Source: Bacillota bacterium (lineage in GTDB: Bacteria; Bacillota; Clostridia; DSM-8532). Taken from it: a stretch of DNA of 7,824 nt. Location: assembly GCA_023459915.1 (NCBI GenBank), contig JAEWSN010000127.1, forward strand, positions 1-7,824, written 5' to 3'. Below, piece by piece: positions 1 through 6,787 of this stretch. Both the position numbers and the translations under genes were made by a program. The first letter of the stretch is position 1. Every line of letters starts with the position of its first letter. Under the pieces are notes generated by a model that worked only from the letters and a program-made list of their open reading frames with translations, did not search any database and was not told where the DNA came from.

Positions 1-2
1 AG

Positions 3-299
3 CCGGGGGAGCTGTTCCAAAGCACGCTGTGGCTGCTGAACGATTCGCCGGAAGCCCTGGAAGCGGGCACCATCCACGTCCGGATCGAAATCGGGGAGTA
101 CCGGGTTTCGCTGGGCCGGTGGATTCACGAGCCGCTCGCGCCGTGGTCAAACAGGAAAGGCCTGACGGTGTCCGCCATGTTGCCGGCCGATCTGCCTGTG
201 GGCCAGCCGTTGCTGGTTCACGCCGAATACGAGGGTCGGCGGGAATGGTCGTCCGTCTACCGCCTGCTGCTGGGGCGGGGAGCCGGCCCGACGGCCTGA
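3..299 (+). CDS. C-terminal fragment of a probable GH2-family (beta-mannosidase-like) glycosidase
   Basis: This is the 3' end of a gene that begins left of the window; 98 residues remain before the TGA at 297-299. The frame was chosen because it gives a protein-like sequence with alternating hydrophobic strands, whereas the overlapping open frame is Arg/Gly/Pro-rich and runs antisense through pfp. The fragment reads as a small beta-sandwich: a strand with LWLLNDSPE, then short strands around IHVRIEIGEYRVSLG, a turn with EPLAPWSN, and a last strand ending SSVYRLLLG. An NDS turn after the first strand and a terminal Tyr-rich strand resemble the C-terminal immunoglobulin-like domain of bacterial GH2 beta-mannosidases, which pack against the catalytic barrel and have no catalytic residues. 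That family assignment is inference from general pattern; another beta-sandwich protein is possible. The gene converges on pfp and ends just before a shared terminator. Confidence 0.4.
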   Translation, partial: PGELFQSTLWLLNDSPEALEAGTIHVRIEIGEYRVSLGRWIHEPLAPWSNRKGLTVSAMLPADLPVGQPLLVHAEYEGRREWSSVYRLLLGRGAGPTA

Positions 300-343
300 C
301 GGGTGACCCGGTCGGGGTGCCGGGAGCAGCCGGCACATCAGGA

Positions 344-382
344 ACAAAAAAGGAGGCCGTCCATGCGGAGGCCTCCTTTTGT
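344..382. terminator. Bidirectional intrinsic terminator between convergent genes
   Basis: An 11-bp perfect inverted repeat, AAAAGGAGGCC (348-358) and GGCCTCCTTTT (370-380), encloses an 11-nt loop. Flanking AC (344-345) and GT (381-382) can pair across a two-base bulge. Read on the minus strand the stem is followed by six T residues (346-351), so it serves pfp best. Read on the plus strand it is followed by four T residues, so it can also stop the upstream plus-strand gene, whose stop codon lies about 45 bases before it. Confidence 0.85.
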
Positions 383-436
383 CAACCCGTGACGCCGCGC
401 CGGCAGGTTTTGTCCCGCGGTGCGGCAGGTGGGGGT

Positions 437-1690
437 TTATTTTGTGGCAAGCACTTTTTTCAGTTGGGCAAAACGGGGCAGGCCATCCACCATCGGGGGC
501 TTGGACTCTCCGGCGATGAGGGGCAGGGCGTAATCATAGAACTCCTGGGTCAGGCCGGTGTTGTCCTCCTTGATCCAGGACATCGGGATGGTTTTTTCGG
601 TGTTGGCCACTTCACTGAGGTTGACCAGCTTGTAGTCGCAGACATACTTGCCGTCGACCATCTTGCGTTCGTAGGCCACCATGTGGTCGGTGACGCCCTC
701 AACGGCGAACTGCACCGCCTTGCGGCCGGCCGTGAAGGTTTCCTCCACATCGGCGGCGGAGCCGCAATGCGCCGCGCAACGCTGCAGCAGGCTGAACTCG
801 ATGGCGCGGGCCTTGCACTTGAGTTCCTTCTTGAGCATGTCGGCCACGACGGCACCGGTGCCGCCGAGCTGGGCATGGCCGAAGGAGTCTTTTTCCTTGG
901 CAAGATCGGAGCCGTACTCGGAAATATAGGTGCCGTTCTTGTCCTTGATGCCTTCGGAAACGGCGACAATGAGCTTGCCGTGGTTCTTCTCGTATGCCTT
1001 TCTGGCTGACGCGAGGAAATCATCCTTGTCGAAGGCTTTCTCCGGCAGGTAGATGAGATCGGGGCCATGTCCCTTGAGGGAGGCCAGGGAGGTGGCGGCG
1101 GTGAGCCAGCCGGCGTTGCGGCCCATCACTTCGAGCACGCAGACCATGGGGGTGTCGTAGACCCGGGCGTCCAGGTAGACTTCCATGGTGGAGGTGGCGA
1201 TGTACTTGGCGGCCGAAGAGAAGCCGGGGCAGTGGTCCGTGGCGGCCAAATCGTTGTCGATGGTCTTGGGGACGCCCATGACGATGCACTCGTAGCCGGA
1301 TTTCTGCATGAACTTGGAAATTTTGTTGCAGGTGTCCATGGAGTCATTGCCGCCATTGTAGAAGAAATAGCGGATGTCGTACTTCTTGAACACCTCGAGC
1401 AGACGCAGGTAGTCCGTGGGATCCTTGTCCGGATCGGCCAGCTTGTAGCGGACAGAACCGAGCGCGGAGGACGGGGTGGTCTTGAGCAGCTCGAGCTCGG
1501 CCATGTCTTCCTGACCCATGTCGTAGAATTTCTCGTCGAGAATGCCGCGGATGCCGTTGGCGGCGCCGTACACCTTCGGGATGCAGTCCTGGCCGAGTGC
1601 TTCGATGAACACCCCCGCCGCGCTGGCGTTGATGACCGAGGTGGGGCCGCCGGACTGGCCGAACATCAGATTTCCTGTGAGTTTTGCCAT
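437..1690 (-). CDS. pfp: Diphosphate-dependent 6-phosphofructokinase (PPi-PFK)
   Basis: Cytoplasmic enzyme of 417 aa that phosphorylates fructose 6-phosphate to fructose 1,6-bisphosphate. In this subgroup pyrophosphate is the expected donor and the reaction is reversible. The phosphate-donor loop GQSGGPTSVIN is at residues 11-21. The donor-selectivity site reads GGNDS (113-117): Asp116 stands where ATP-dependent enzymes have the glycine equivalent to E. coli Gly104. The next site is PKTIDND (141-147): Lys142 replaces E. coli Gly124, and Asp145 is the catalytic base. Asp and Lys at these two sites mark PPi use. MGRNAGW (189-195) and the LLQR segment (301-304) are the substrate-binding motifs. 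Length fits the roughly 400-aa PPi-PFK group. I chose the ATG at 1690 because AGGAGG lies 9 nt upstream; an in-frame TTG at 1696 is too close to it. The gene is monocistronic, convergent with the gene to its left and divergent from the one to its right. Donor use is inferred, not measured. Confidence 0.93.
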   Translation of the reverse strand: MAKLTGNLMFGQSGGPTSVINASAAGVFIEALGQDCIPKVYGAANGIRGILDEKFYDMGQEDMAELELLKTTPSSALGSVRYKLADPDKDPTDYLRLLEVFKKYDIRYFFYNGGNDSMDTCNKISKFMQKSGYECIVMGVPKTIDNDLAATDHCPGFSSAAKYIATSTMEVYLDARVYDTPMVCVLEVMGRNAGWLTAATSLASLKGHGPDLIYLPEKAFDKDDFLASARKAYEKNHGKLIVAVSEGIKDKNGTYISEYGSDLAKEKDSFGHAQLGGTGAVVADMLKKELKCKARAIEFSLLQRCAAHCGSAADVEETFTAGRKAVQFAVEGVTDHMVAYERKMVDGKYVCDYKLVNLSEVANTEKTIPMSWIKEDNTGLTQEFYDYALPLIAGESKPPMVDGLPRFAQLKKVLATK

Positions 1691-1699
1691 GATCAAATG

Positions 1700-1705
1700 C
1701 CTCCT
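1700..1705 (-). promoter_or_regulatory. Ribosome binding site of pfp
   Basis: A perfect AGGAGG on the minus strand sits 9 nt before the ATG at 1690. It would be only 3 nt from the in-frame TTG at 1696, which decides the start in favour of ATG. Confidence 0.85.
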
Positions 1706-1761
1706 GTATGACGCGTGATGCCTTGCGGCAACCCGTGGGGGATGCCGAAATGGTCAGGGAT

Positions 1762-1790
1762 ACTATACCATAAAGAGGGAATCGGGAAAA
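1762..1790 (-). promoter_or_regulatory. Candidate sigma70-type promoter of pfp
   Basis: On the minus strand TATAGT (1762-1767) matches the -10 consensus at five of six bases and is preceded, 17 nt upstream, by TTTTCC (1785-1790), a weak -35. Transcription would start near 1755, leaving a leader of about 65 nt before the pfp ATG. The AT-rich patch stands out in an otherwise GC-rich gap. The weak -35 keeps confidence moderate. Confidence 0.4.
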
Positions 1791-1843
1791 GGAGGCAACC
1801 GGTCCAAAACGTGATCTGTCAAGGTTTTCCTGCGATCTGCCGA

Positions 1844-1849
1844 TATGAT
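1844..1849 (+). promoter_or_regulatory. Possible -10 element for the receiver/GGDEF-like gene
   Basis: TATGAT lies about 100 nt upstream of the chosen ATG at 1952. No convincing -35 is seen at 16-18 nt spacing, so this is only a weak candidate. If used, the transcript would have a leader of about 95-100 nt that includes the hairpin at 1889-1906. Confidence 0.2.
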
Positions 1850-1888
1850 TGATGAAGACATGTGGCATGGCCGGGAGGCAACGGCGGC

Positions 1889-1906
1889 ACGCGGAAGCGT
1901 CCGCGT
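1889..1906 (+). other. Leader hairpin upstream of the receiver/GGDEF-like gene
   Basis: ACGCGGA (1889-1895) and TCCGCGT (1900-1906) form a perfect 7-bp stem with the tetraloop AGCG. There is no T-run after it, so it is not a terminator. It lies 45 nt before the ATG at 1952, in what would be the 5' leader. Its function, if any, is unknown. Confidence 0.4.
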
Positions 1907-1951
1907 CGTCAGGGAAGACACACGTTGGCACAGGATGTGCGGGAAGACGGA

Positions 1952-2896
1952 ATGGACAAGGTTCTCATCAATTGCGAAAATCGCTATCTCAAAGGCACCC
2001 TGCTTCGGGTGCTGGTGGAATTGGGGCTGGACGTGGCCGAGGCGTCGGATGAAGAGGACGTCCGGCTCAAGCTCAGCCTGTTCAGGGATGCCATTGTGCT
2101 GTATGTGCTTGAAGTGACGCGACAGGATCGCGAGCGTCTCTATGACGAGGTGCAACGGCTGCTGTCGGTTCGCACGCCGTATCGGGGTGCCATTCTGGCA
2201 CTGGTTCCCGACGAATCCGCCGACATGGTGGGCGGCGCGCTGCGCGCCGGCATTGGCGACGTCATTCTGCTGCCCCAGCGGCGGGAGCGATATCGCGACG
2301 TGTTGCTTGAAAGGCTTCCCGCGGTGATCGACAAGGGCCGAACCCTGATGGGCAGAGCGGACGCGCAGCCCGAGCCGTCCGCGGAAGCACCGCCGCCACC
2401 TGTGGCCGAGCCTATTCCACCCGCCTTGGAGGATCTTGGCGGCGAGCTGATTCGGGAGCTGAAAATGGCGAACCGCGGCGGACATACCCTCTCCCTGCTG
2501 ATGGTGCGCGCGGTGGGCCTTGACGAGTCCGAGTTCGCGGGCCTCCGGGACGCGCTGGTTCAGGAATTGCGCGACACGGATCGCGTGCTGCCGCATGGGC
2601 CGCAAACCTTCATCATTGTGTGCCCGTTCACCGCCAAGGGGTTCATCGTGACGGTGGAGCGCAAGGTCCGCGATGTCTACGGACGTTTGTTCGGCGCCTT
2701 TGCCCGGGATCGCCGCATCTTCATGTACGGGGCAAACTATCCGTCGGAGGAACAGGATGCGGCCACCCTGATGGCCCGCATGGAGAACGGCATCCATGAC
2801 AGCATGGCGTTCACCTCCCTGCGCGAGCCGCTGCACACCCTCTCTGCGGTGGAGGTGGAACAGTTCCGGAAAAAACTCAAGCTGTACAAGCTCTGA
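1952..2896 (+). CDS. Receiver-like plus degenerate GGDEF-domain protein
   Basis: A soluble 314-aa protein with no signal peptide or membrane segment. Residues 2-125 have the alternating strand/helix pattern of a response-regulator receiver, but the acidic pair after strand 1 is absent (VLINCEN). The strand-3 phosphoacceptor region reads YVLEVT with Glu54 as the nearest acid, and the conserved Lys after strand 5 is replaced (DVILLPQ). A Pro/Ala/Glu-rich linker spans about 134-158. Residues 159-290 align with a GGDEF domain: DTDRVLPHGPQTF (208-220) matches the usual D.V.RYGGDEF, giving GPQTF in place of GG(D/E)EF, and the metal-binding Asp of the first strand is missing (LLMVRAV). I infer a non-catalytic sensor or scaffold rather than a diguanylate cyclase. 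The ATG at 1952 begins the receiver fold; only a weak GGAAG precedes it. An in-frame GTG at 1862 would add 30 Arg/Gly-rich residues and is less likely. The gene is monocistronic, between pfp (divergent) and the PFOR gene. Confidence 0.75.
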   Translation: MDKVLINCENRYLKGTLLRVLVELGLDVAEASDEEDVRLKLSLFRDAIVLYVLEVTRQDRERLYDEVQRLLSVRTPYRGAILALVPDESADMVGGALRAGIGDVILLPQRRERYRDVLLERLPAVIDKGRTLMGRADAQPEPSAEAPPPPVAEPIPPALEDLGGELIRELKMANRGGHTLSLLMVRAVGLDESEFAGLRDALVQELRDTDRVLPHGPQTFIIVCPFTAKGFIVTVERKVRDVYGRLFGAFARDRRIFMYGANYPSEEQDAATLMARMENGIHDSMAFTSLREPLHTLSAVEVEQFRKKLKLYKL

Positions 2897-2927
2897 CACA
2901 TGGTCATCCCCGGTTGTCACACAGGCC

Positions 2928-2968
2928 ACAGGCCGCGCAAGGGTTCTCCCCGCGCGGCCTGTTTTTTT
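2928..2968 (+). terminator. Intrinsic terminator after the receiver/GGDEF-like gene
   Basis: ACAGGCCGCGC (2928-2938) and GCGCGGCCTGT (2952-2962) form an 11-bp perfect stem. The loop contains a further GGG/CCC pairing. Seven T residues (2962-2968) follow. It starts about 30 nt after the stop codon and insulates this gene from the PFOR promoter immediately downstream. Confidence 0.93.
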
Positions 2969-2989
2969 GCGAATGCGCCGGATGTCCCG

Positions 2990-3017
2990 TTGAAGAATGT
3001 CCCGCGTGTGATATAAT
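2990..3017 (+). promoter_or_regulatory. Main promoter of the PFOR gene (extended -10)
   Basis: TTGAAG (2990-2995) is followed after 16 nt by a consensus TATAAT (3012-3017) preceded by TGA (3009-3011), which supplies the TGn extended -10 element. Transcription would start near 3024, giving a leader of about 80 nt. This is the best promoter in the window and fits high expression of a central metabolic enzyme. Confidence 0.75.
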
Positions 3018-3025
3018 ACTTTTGA

Positions 3026-3055
3026 TTGCCGAAAGGGCAGTCTATATTGTACAAT
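3026..3055 (+). promoter_or_regulatory. Possible second PFOR promoter
   Basis: TTGCCG (3026-3031), an 18-nt spacer and TACAAT (3050-3055) form a second acceptable sigma70-type promoter downstream of the main one, with a start near 3062. TACAAT overlaps the palindrome at 3046-3055, so a bound protein there would block this promoter. Confidence 0.35.
3046..3055. promoter_or_regulatory. Palindrome, candidate operator of the PFOR gene
   Basis: ATTGTACAAT is a perfect 10-bp palindrome placed about +22 to +31 relative to the expected start of the main promoter, a usual operator position. TACAA recurs at 3066-3070 and can pair with TTGTA of 3047-3051. It does not match the Rex (TTGTGA-N-TCACAA) or FNR (TTGAT-N4-ATCAA) consensus well, so no regulator is named. 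Confidence 0.35.
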
Positions 3056-3104
3056 GTGCTGTGTATACAAAGTGCAATACCCAACCGCTCAAGGAGGGAA
3101 AGAC

Positions 3105-6100
3105 ATGGCGAAAAAATTGATGAAGACGATGGACGGCAATACCGCCGCTGCGCATGTTGCGTACGCCTTTACGGAAGTTGCCGGGATCTATCCGATCACA
3201 CCGTCGTCCAACATGGCCGAAGCGACCGATGAATGGGCCGCCCGCGGTCAGAAGAACATTTTCGGTCAACCGGTGAAGGTGGTCGAGATGCAGTCCGAAG
3301 CCGGTGCGGCCGGTGCGGTGCACGGATCGCTGCAGGCAGGCGCCCTGACCACCACCTACACGGCCTCGCAGGGCCTGTTGCTGATGATTCCGAACATGTA
3401 CAAAATCTCGGGCGAGCTGTTGCCCGGCGTGTTCCATGTTTCGGCCCGTGCAGTGGCTTCCCATGCGCTTTCCATCTTCGGCGACCATTCGGACGTCATG
3501 GCCTGCCGCCAAACCGGCTTTGCCTTCCTGGCGTCCGGTTCGGTTCAGGAAGTCATGGATCTTGGTTCTGTTGCCCACCTGGCGGCCATCAAGGGGCGTG
3601 TGCCGTTCTGTCATTTCTTTGACGGCTTCCGCACTTCCCATGAAATCCAGAAAATTGAAGTGCTCGAATACGATCAGCTCGCCAAGCTGGTGGACATGGA
3701 TGCCGTGGAAGCGTTCCGTGCCCGCGCGCTGAATCCGGAGCATCCGGTCACCCGCGGCACCGCGCAGAACCCGGACATCTTCTTCCAGGCCCGTGAATCC
3801 AGCAATTCCTTCTACAATGCCGTACCCGATGTGGTCGCCGGCTACATGAAGGAAATTTCGGACATCACAGGCCGTGAGTACAAGCCCTTCAATTACTACG
3901 GCGCACCGGATGCCGAAAAGGTCGTTGTGGCCATGGGTTCGGTCACCGAAGCGCTCGAGGAGCTCATCGACTACCTCAATGCCAAGGGAGGCAAGTACGG
4001 CATGGTGAAGGTACACCTGTACCGTCCCTTCTCCGCGAAGTACTTCTTCGACGTCATGCCCAAGACCGCCAAGGTCGTCACCGTGCTCGATCGCACAAAG
4101 GAACCGGGTGCCCTGGGCGAACCGCTGTACCTCGACGTGCAGAGCCTGTTCTACACAGCCGACTTCAAGCCGGTCATCGTGGGCGGCCGCTATGGTCTTG
4201 GCTCCAAGGATGTCACCCCCACCAGCCTGCTGCCCGTGTTCGAAAACATGGACGCCGCGGAGCCGAAGAACGGCTTCACGGTTGGCATTGTGGACGATGT
4301 CACCAACCTGTCGCTGCCGGTGAAGGAGCAGATCGTCACCGAGAGCGAAGGCACCATCCGCTGCAAGTTCTGGGGTCTGGGTTCCGACGGCACCGTCGGC
4401 GCCAACAAGTCCGCCATCAAGATCATCGGCGACAAGACCGACCTGTACGCGCAGGGCTACTTTGCCTACGACTCCAAGAAGTCCGGCGGCATCACGGTAT
4501 CCCATCTGCGCTTTGGCAAGAACAAAATCCGCGCCACCTACCTCATCGACAATGCCGACTACATCGCCTGCCACAACCAGTCCTATGTCGGCAAGTACGA
4601 TCTCATCCATGGTCTGAAAAAGGGCGGCACGTTCCTGCTCAACTGCCAGTGGACCCCCGAGCAGCTCGATGAGATGCTGCCGGCCGCGCTCAAGCGCCAA
4701 ATTGCCAACAACAACATCAAGTTCTACACCATCGACGCCACGAAGATTGGTGAGGAAATTGGCTTGGGCAGCCGCATCAACATGATCATGCAGGCCGCCT
4801 TCTTCAAGCTCGCCGATGTGATTCCGCTCGACAAGGCGACCGAATACCTCAAGGCCGAAATCGTGAAAGCGTACGGCAAGAAGGGTGAAGCCATCGTCAA
4901 CATGAACTATGCGGCCGTGGATCGCGGCATCACCGCGTTCCATCAGGTGGCAGTGCCCGAGGCCTGGAAAACCGCGACAGACGCCGCGGCCGAAGAGAGC
5001 AAGCGTCCCGCCTTCATCCGTGACGTCGTGGACGTCATCAACGGCCAGAAGGGCGACGACCTGCCGGTGTCCACCTTCAAGGACATCGAGGACGGCACGT
5101 TCCCGATGGGCACCTCCGCTTTCGAGAAGCGCGGTATCGCGGTGAATGTACCGGAATGGCAGGCGGACAACTGCATCCAGTGCAACCGTTGTTCGCTGGT
5201 CTGCCCGCATGCCGCCATCCGTCCGTTCCTGCTCGACGAGGCGGAAGCCGCCGGCGCGCCGGAAGGCATGAAGACGCTCAACGCCATGGGTCCGCAGTTC
5301 AAGGGCCTCCAGTACAAGATTCAGGTCTCCACCCTCGACTGCGCGGGCTGCGGCAACTGTGCCGACGTCTGCCCTGCCAAGGAAAAGGCGCTGATCATGA
5401 AGCCGCAGGCTTCCCAGCATGCGGAACTCGCCAACTGGGACTATGTCACCGAGAAGGTCACTGTCAAGGATGAGCTGGCTCCGAAGAACACGGTCAAGAA
5501 CAGCCAGTTTGCCCAACCCCTGCTGCAGTTCTCCGGCGCCTGCGCCGGTTGCGGCGAAACCCCTTACCTCAAGGCCATCACCCAGCTGTATGGCGACCGC
5601 ATGATGATCGCGAACGCCACCGGCTGCTCCTCCATCTGGGGCGGTTCCGCGCCGGCCACCGTGTACTGCACGGACAAGAACGGCAAGGGTCCGGCCTGGG
5701 CCAACTCCCTGTTCGAGGACAATGCCGAATACGGCATGGGCATGCTGCTGGGTACCCAGCAGATCCGGGAACACCTGGCTGGAACCATGCAAAAAGTGGC
5801 GGCAGCCGAGTGCATGCCGGCCGACCTGAAGGCGGCCGCGCAGAACTGGCTCGAGAACAGCGATGACGGTGAAGGCTCCAAGAAGGCTGCCGCACTGCTC
5901 AACGCGGCCCTCGATGCCTGGAAACCCTGCTGCGCCGACTGTGACGCACTCGTGGCCGAACTCAACAAGAAGCGCGACCACTTCGTCAAGAAGAGCGTGT
6001 GGGTTGTTGGCGGTGACGGATGGGCGTACGACATCGGCTACGGCGGTCTGGATCATGTCCTGGCCTCCGGCGAGAACATCAACGTGTTGGTGTTCGACAC

Positions 6101-6638
6101 CGAAATCTATTCCAACACAGGCGGCCAGGCCTCCAAGTCCACGCCGACCGGCGCAGTTGCGAAGTTCGCGGCTTCCGGCAAGAAGATGCGCAAGAAGGAC
6201 CTGGGTATGATCGCAACCACCTACGGCTATGTGTATGTCGCACAAGTCGCCATGGGCGCGGACATGAACCAGTTCATGAAGGCCATCATTGAAGCAGAGG
6301 CCCATGACGGTCCGTCCATCATCATCGCGTATGCGCCTTGCGTCAACCATGGCATCAAGAATGGCATGGCCAGAACCCAGACGCACGAAAAGGAAGCGGT
6401 GGAGTGCGGATACTGGCACCTGTGGCGTTATGTGCCCAAGCTGGCCGAAGAAGGCAAGAATCCGTTCGTGCTCGATTCCAAGGATCCCACGGGCGATTTC
6501 CAGGCCTTCCTGGGTAGTGAAGTGCGCTACACCTCCTTGAAGCAGACCTTCCCCGATGTCGCGGAAGAACTGTTCAAGGTGGCCGAAGAAAACAGCAAAA
6601 TTCGTCTGGCAACCTACAAGAAGATGCTGGACAAGTAA
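3105..6638 (+). CDS. nifJ: Pyruvate:ferredoxin (flavodoxin) oxidoreductase, single-chain homodimeric type
   Basis: Cytoplasmic enzyme of 1177 aa that converts pyruvate and CoA to acetyl-CoA and CO2, reducing ferredoxin or flavodoxin through thiamine diphosphate and three [4Fe-4S] clusters. The N-terminal pyrimidine-binding domain has YPITPSS (29-35); Thr32, Glu65 and Arg115 match the pyruvate/TPP residues known in Desulfovibrio africanus PFOR. A ferredoxin-like domain holds C690-x2-C693-x2-C696-x3-C700 and C746-x2-C749-x2-C752-x3-C756. The proximal cluster ligands are C813, C816, C841 and C1079. The TPP/Mg motif is GDG (970-972) to Asn1004 (NTGG). The protein ends about where domain VI ends, so the C-terminal cap (domain VII) of the D. 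africanus enzyme is absent. The start is set by AAGGAGGG (3091-3098), 7 nt from the ATG. The frame contains no TTA, CTA or TCA codon, as judged from the open antisense frame. Its own promoter and terminator make it monocistronic. A different 2-oxoacid preference cannot be fully excluded. Confidence 0.97.
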   Translation: MAKKLMKTMDGNTAAAHVAYAFTEVAGIYPITPSSNMAEATDEWAARGQKNIFGQPVKVVEMQSEAGAAGAVHGSLQAGALTTTYTASQGLLLMIPNMYKISGELLPGVFHVSARAVASHALSIFGDHSDVMACRQTGFAFLASGSVQEVMDLGSVAHLAAIKGRVPFCHFFDGFRTSHEIQKIEVLEYDQLAKLVDMDAVEAFRARALNPEHPVTRGTAQNPDIFFQARESSNSFYNAVPDVVAGYMKEISDITGREYKPFNYYGAPDAEKVVVAMGSVTEALEELIDYLNAKGGKYGMVKVHLYRPFSAKYFFDVMPKTAKVVTVLDRTKEPGALGEPLYLDVQSLFYTADFKPVIVGGRYGLGSKDVTPTSLLPVFENMDAAEPKNGFTVGIVDDVTNLSLPVKEQIVTESEGTIRCKFWGLGSDGTVGANKSAIKIIGDKTDLYAQGYFAYDSKKSGGITVSHLRFGKNKIRATYLIDNADYIACHNQSYVGKYDLIHGLKKGGTFLLNCQWTPEQLDEMLPAALKRQIANNNIKFYTIDATKIGEEIGLGSRINMIMQAAFFKLADVIPLDKATEYLKAEIVKAYGKKGEAIVNMNYAAVDRGITAFHQVAVPEAWKTATDAAAEESKRPAFIRDVVDVINGQKGDDLPVSTFKDIEDGTFPMGTSAFEKRGIAVNVPEWQADNCIQCNRCSLVCPHAAIRPFLLDEAEAAGAPEGMKTLNAMGPQFKGLQYKIQVSTLDCAGCGNCADVCPAKEKALIMKPQASQHAELANWDYVTEKVTVKDELAPKNTVKNSQFAQPLLQFSGACAGCGETPYLKAITQLYGDRMMIANATGCSSIWGGSAPATVYCTDKNGKGPAWANSLFEDNAEYGMGMLLGTQQIREHLAGTMQKVAAAECMPADLKAAAQNWLENSDDGEGSKKAAALLNAALDAWKPCCADCDALVAELNKKRDHFVKKSVWVVGGDGWAYDIGYGGLDHVLASGENINVLVFDTEIYSNTGGQASKSTPTGAVAKFAASGKKMRKKDLGMIATTYGYVYVAQVAMGADMNQFMKAIIEAEAHDGPSIIIAYAPCVNHGIKNGMARTQTHEKEAVECGYWHLWRYVPKLAEEGKNPFVLDSKDPTGDFQAFLGSEVRYTSLKQTFPDVAEELFKVAEENSKIRLATYKKMLDK

Positions 6639-6671
6639 GACGCAGGGAACATGAGAACAAGCCATCACGCA

Positions 6672-6715
6672 GCGGACCGCACGTCCGCAGACGTCAGGCA
6701 TCACCGCCTGGCGTC
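6672..6715 (+). other. Two tandem hairpins in the PFOR 3' untranslated region
   Basis: The first hairpin pairs GCGGAC (6672-6677) with GTCCGC (6683-6688) around a 5-nt loop. One base later GACGTCAGGC (6690-6699) pairs with GCCTGGCGTC (6706-6715), 10 bp with a single G-T wobble, around a 6-nt loop. Neither is followed by T residues, so they are not terminators themselves. They stand between the PFOR stop codon and its terminator and could protect the mRNA 3' end. That role is inference. Confidence 0.5.
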
Positions 6716-6754
6716 GCGAATGGCATGTGTGCACAAGGACACGCGCAGCAACAG

Positions 6755-6784
6755 GGGAATGGCCGATTTCGGCCATTCCCTTTT
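6755..6784 (+). terminator. Intrinsic terminator of the PFOR gene
   Basis: GGGAATGGCCG (6755-6765) and CGGCCATTCCC (6770-6780) form an 11-bp perfect stem with the tetraloop ATTT, followed by TTTT (6781-6784). It lies about 115 nt after the PFOR stop codon and immediately before the candidate xthA promoter. Confidence 0.88.
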
Positions 6785-6787
6785 GCG

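Noticed and set aside
29..1711. Plus-strand open frames at 29-1009 and 1067-1711
   Set aside because: Both run mainly opposite pfp in its codon register. The first also crosses the bidirectional terminator and is out of frame with the real upstream gene end.
1763..3070. 435-codon open frame on the minus strand
   Set aside because: It is antisense in register to the receiver/GGDEF-like gene, crosses that gene's terminator and is His/Arg/Gln-rich with no recognisable fold.
3046..3070. Rex or FNR binding site upstream of the PFOR gene
   Set aside because: The palindrome lacks the TTGTGA/TCACAA or TTGAT/ATCAA half-sites with proper spacing, so it is kept only as an unassigned operator candidate.
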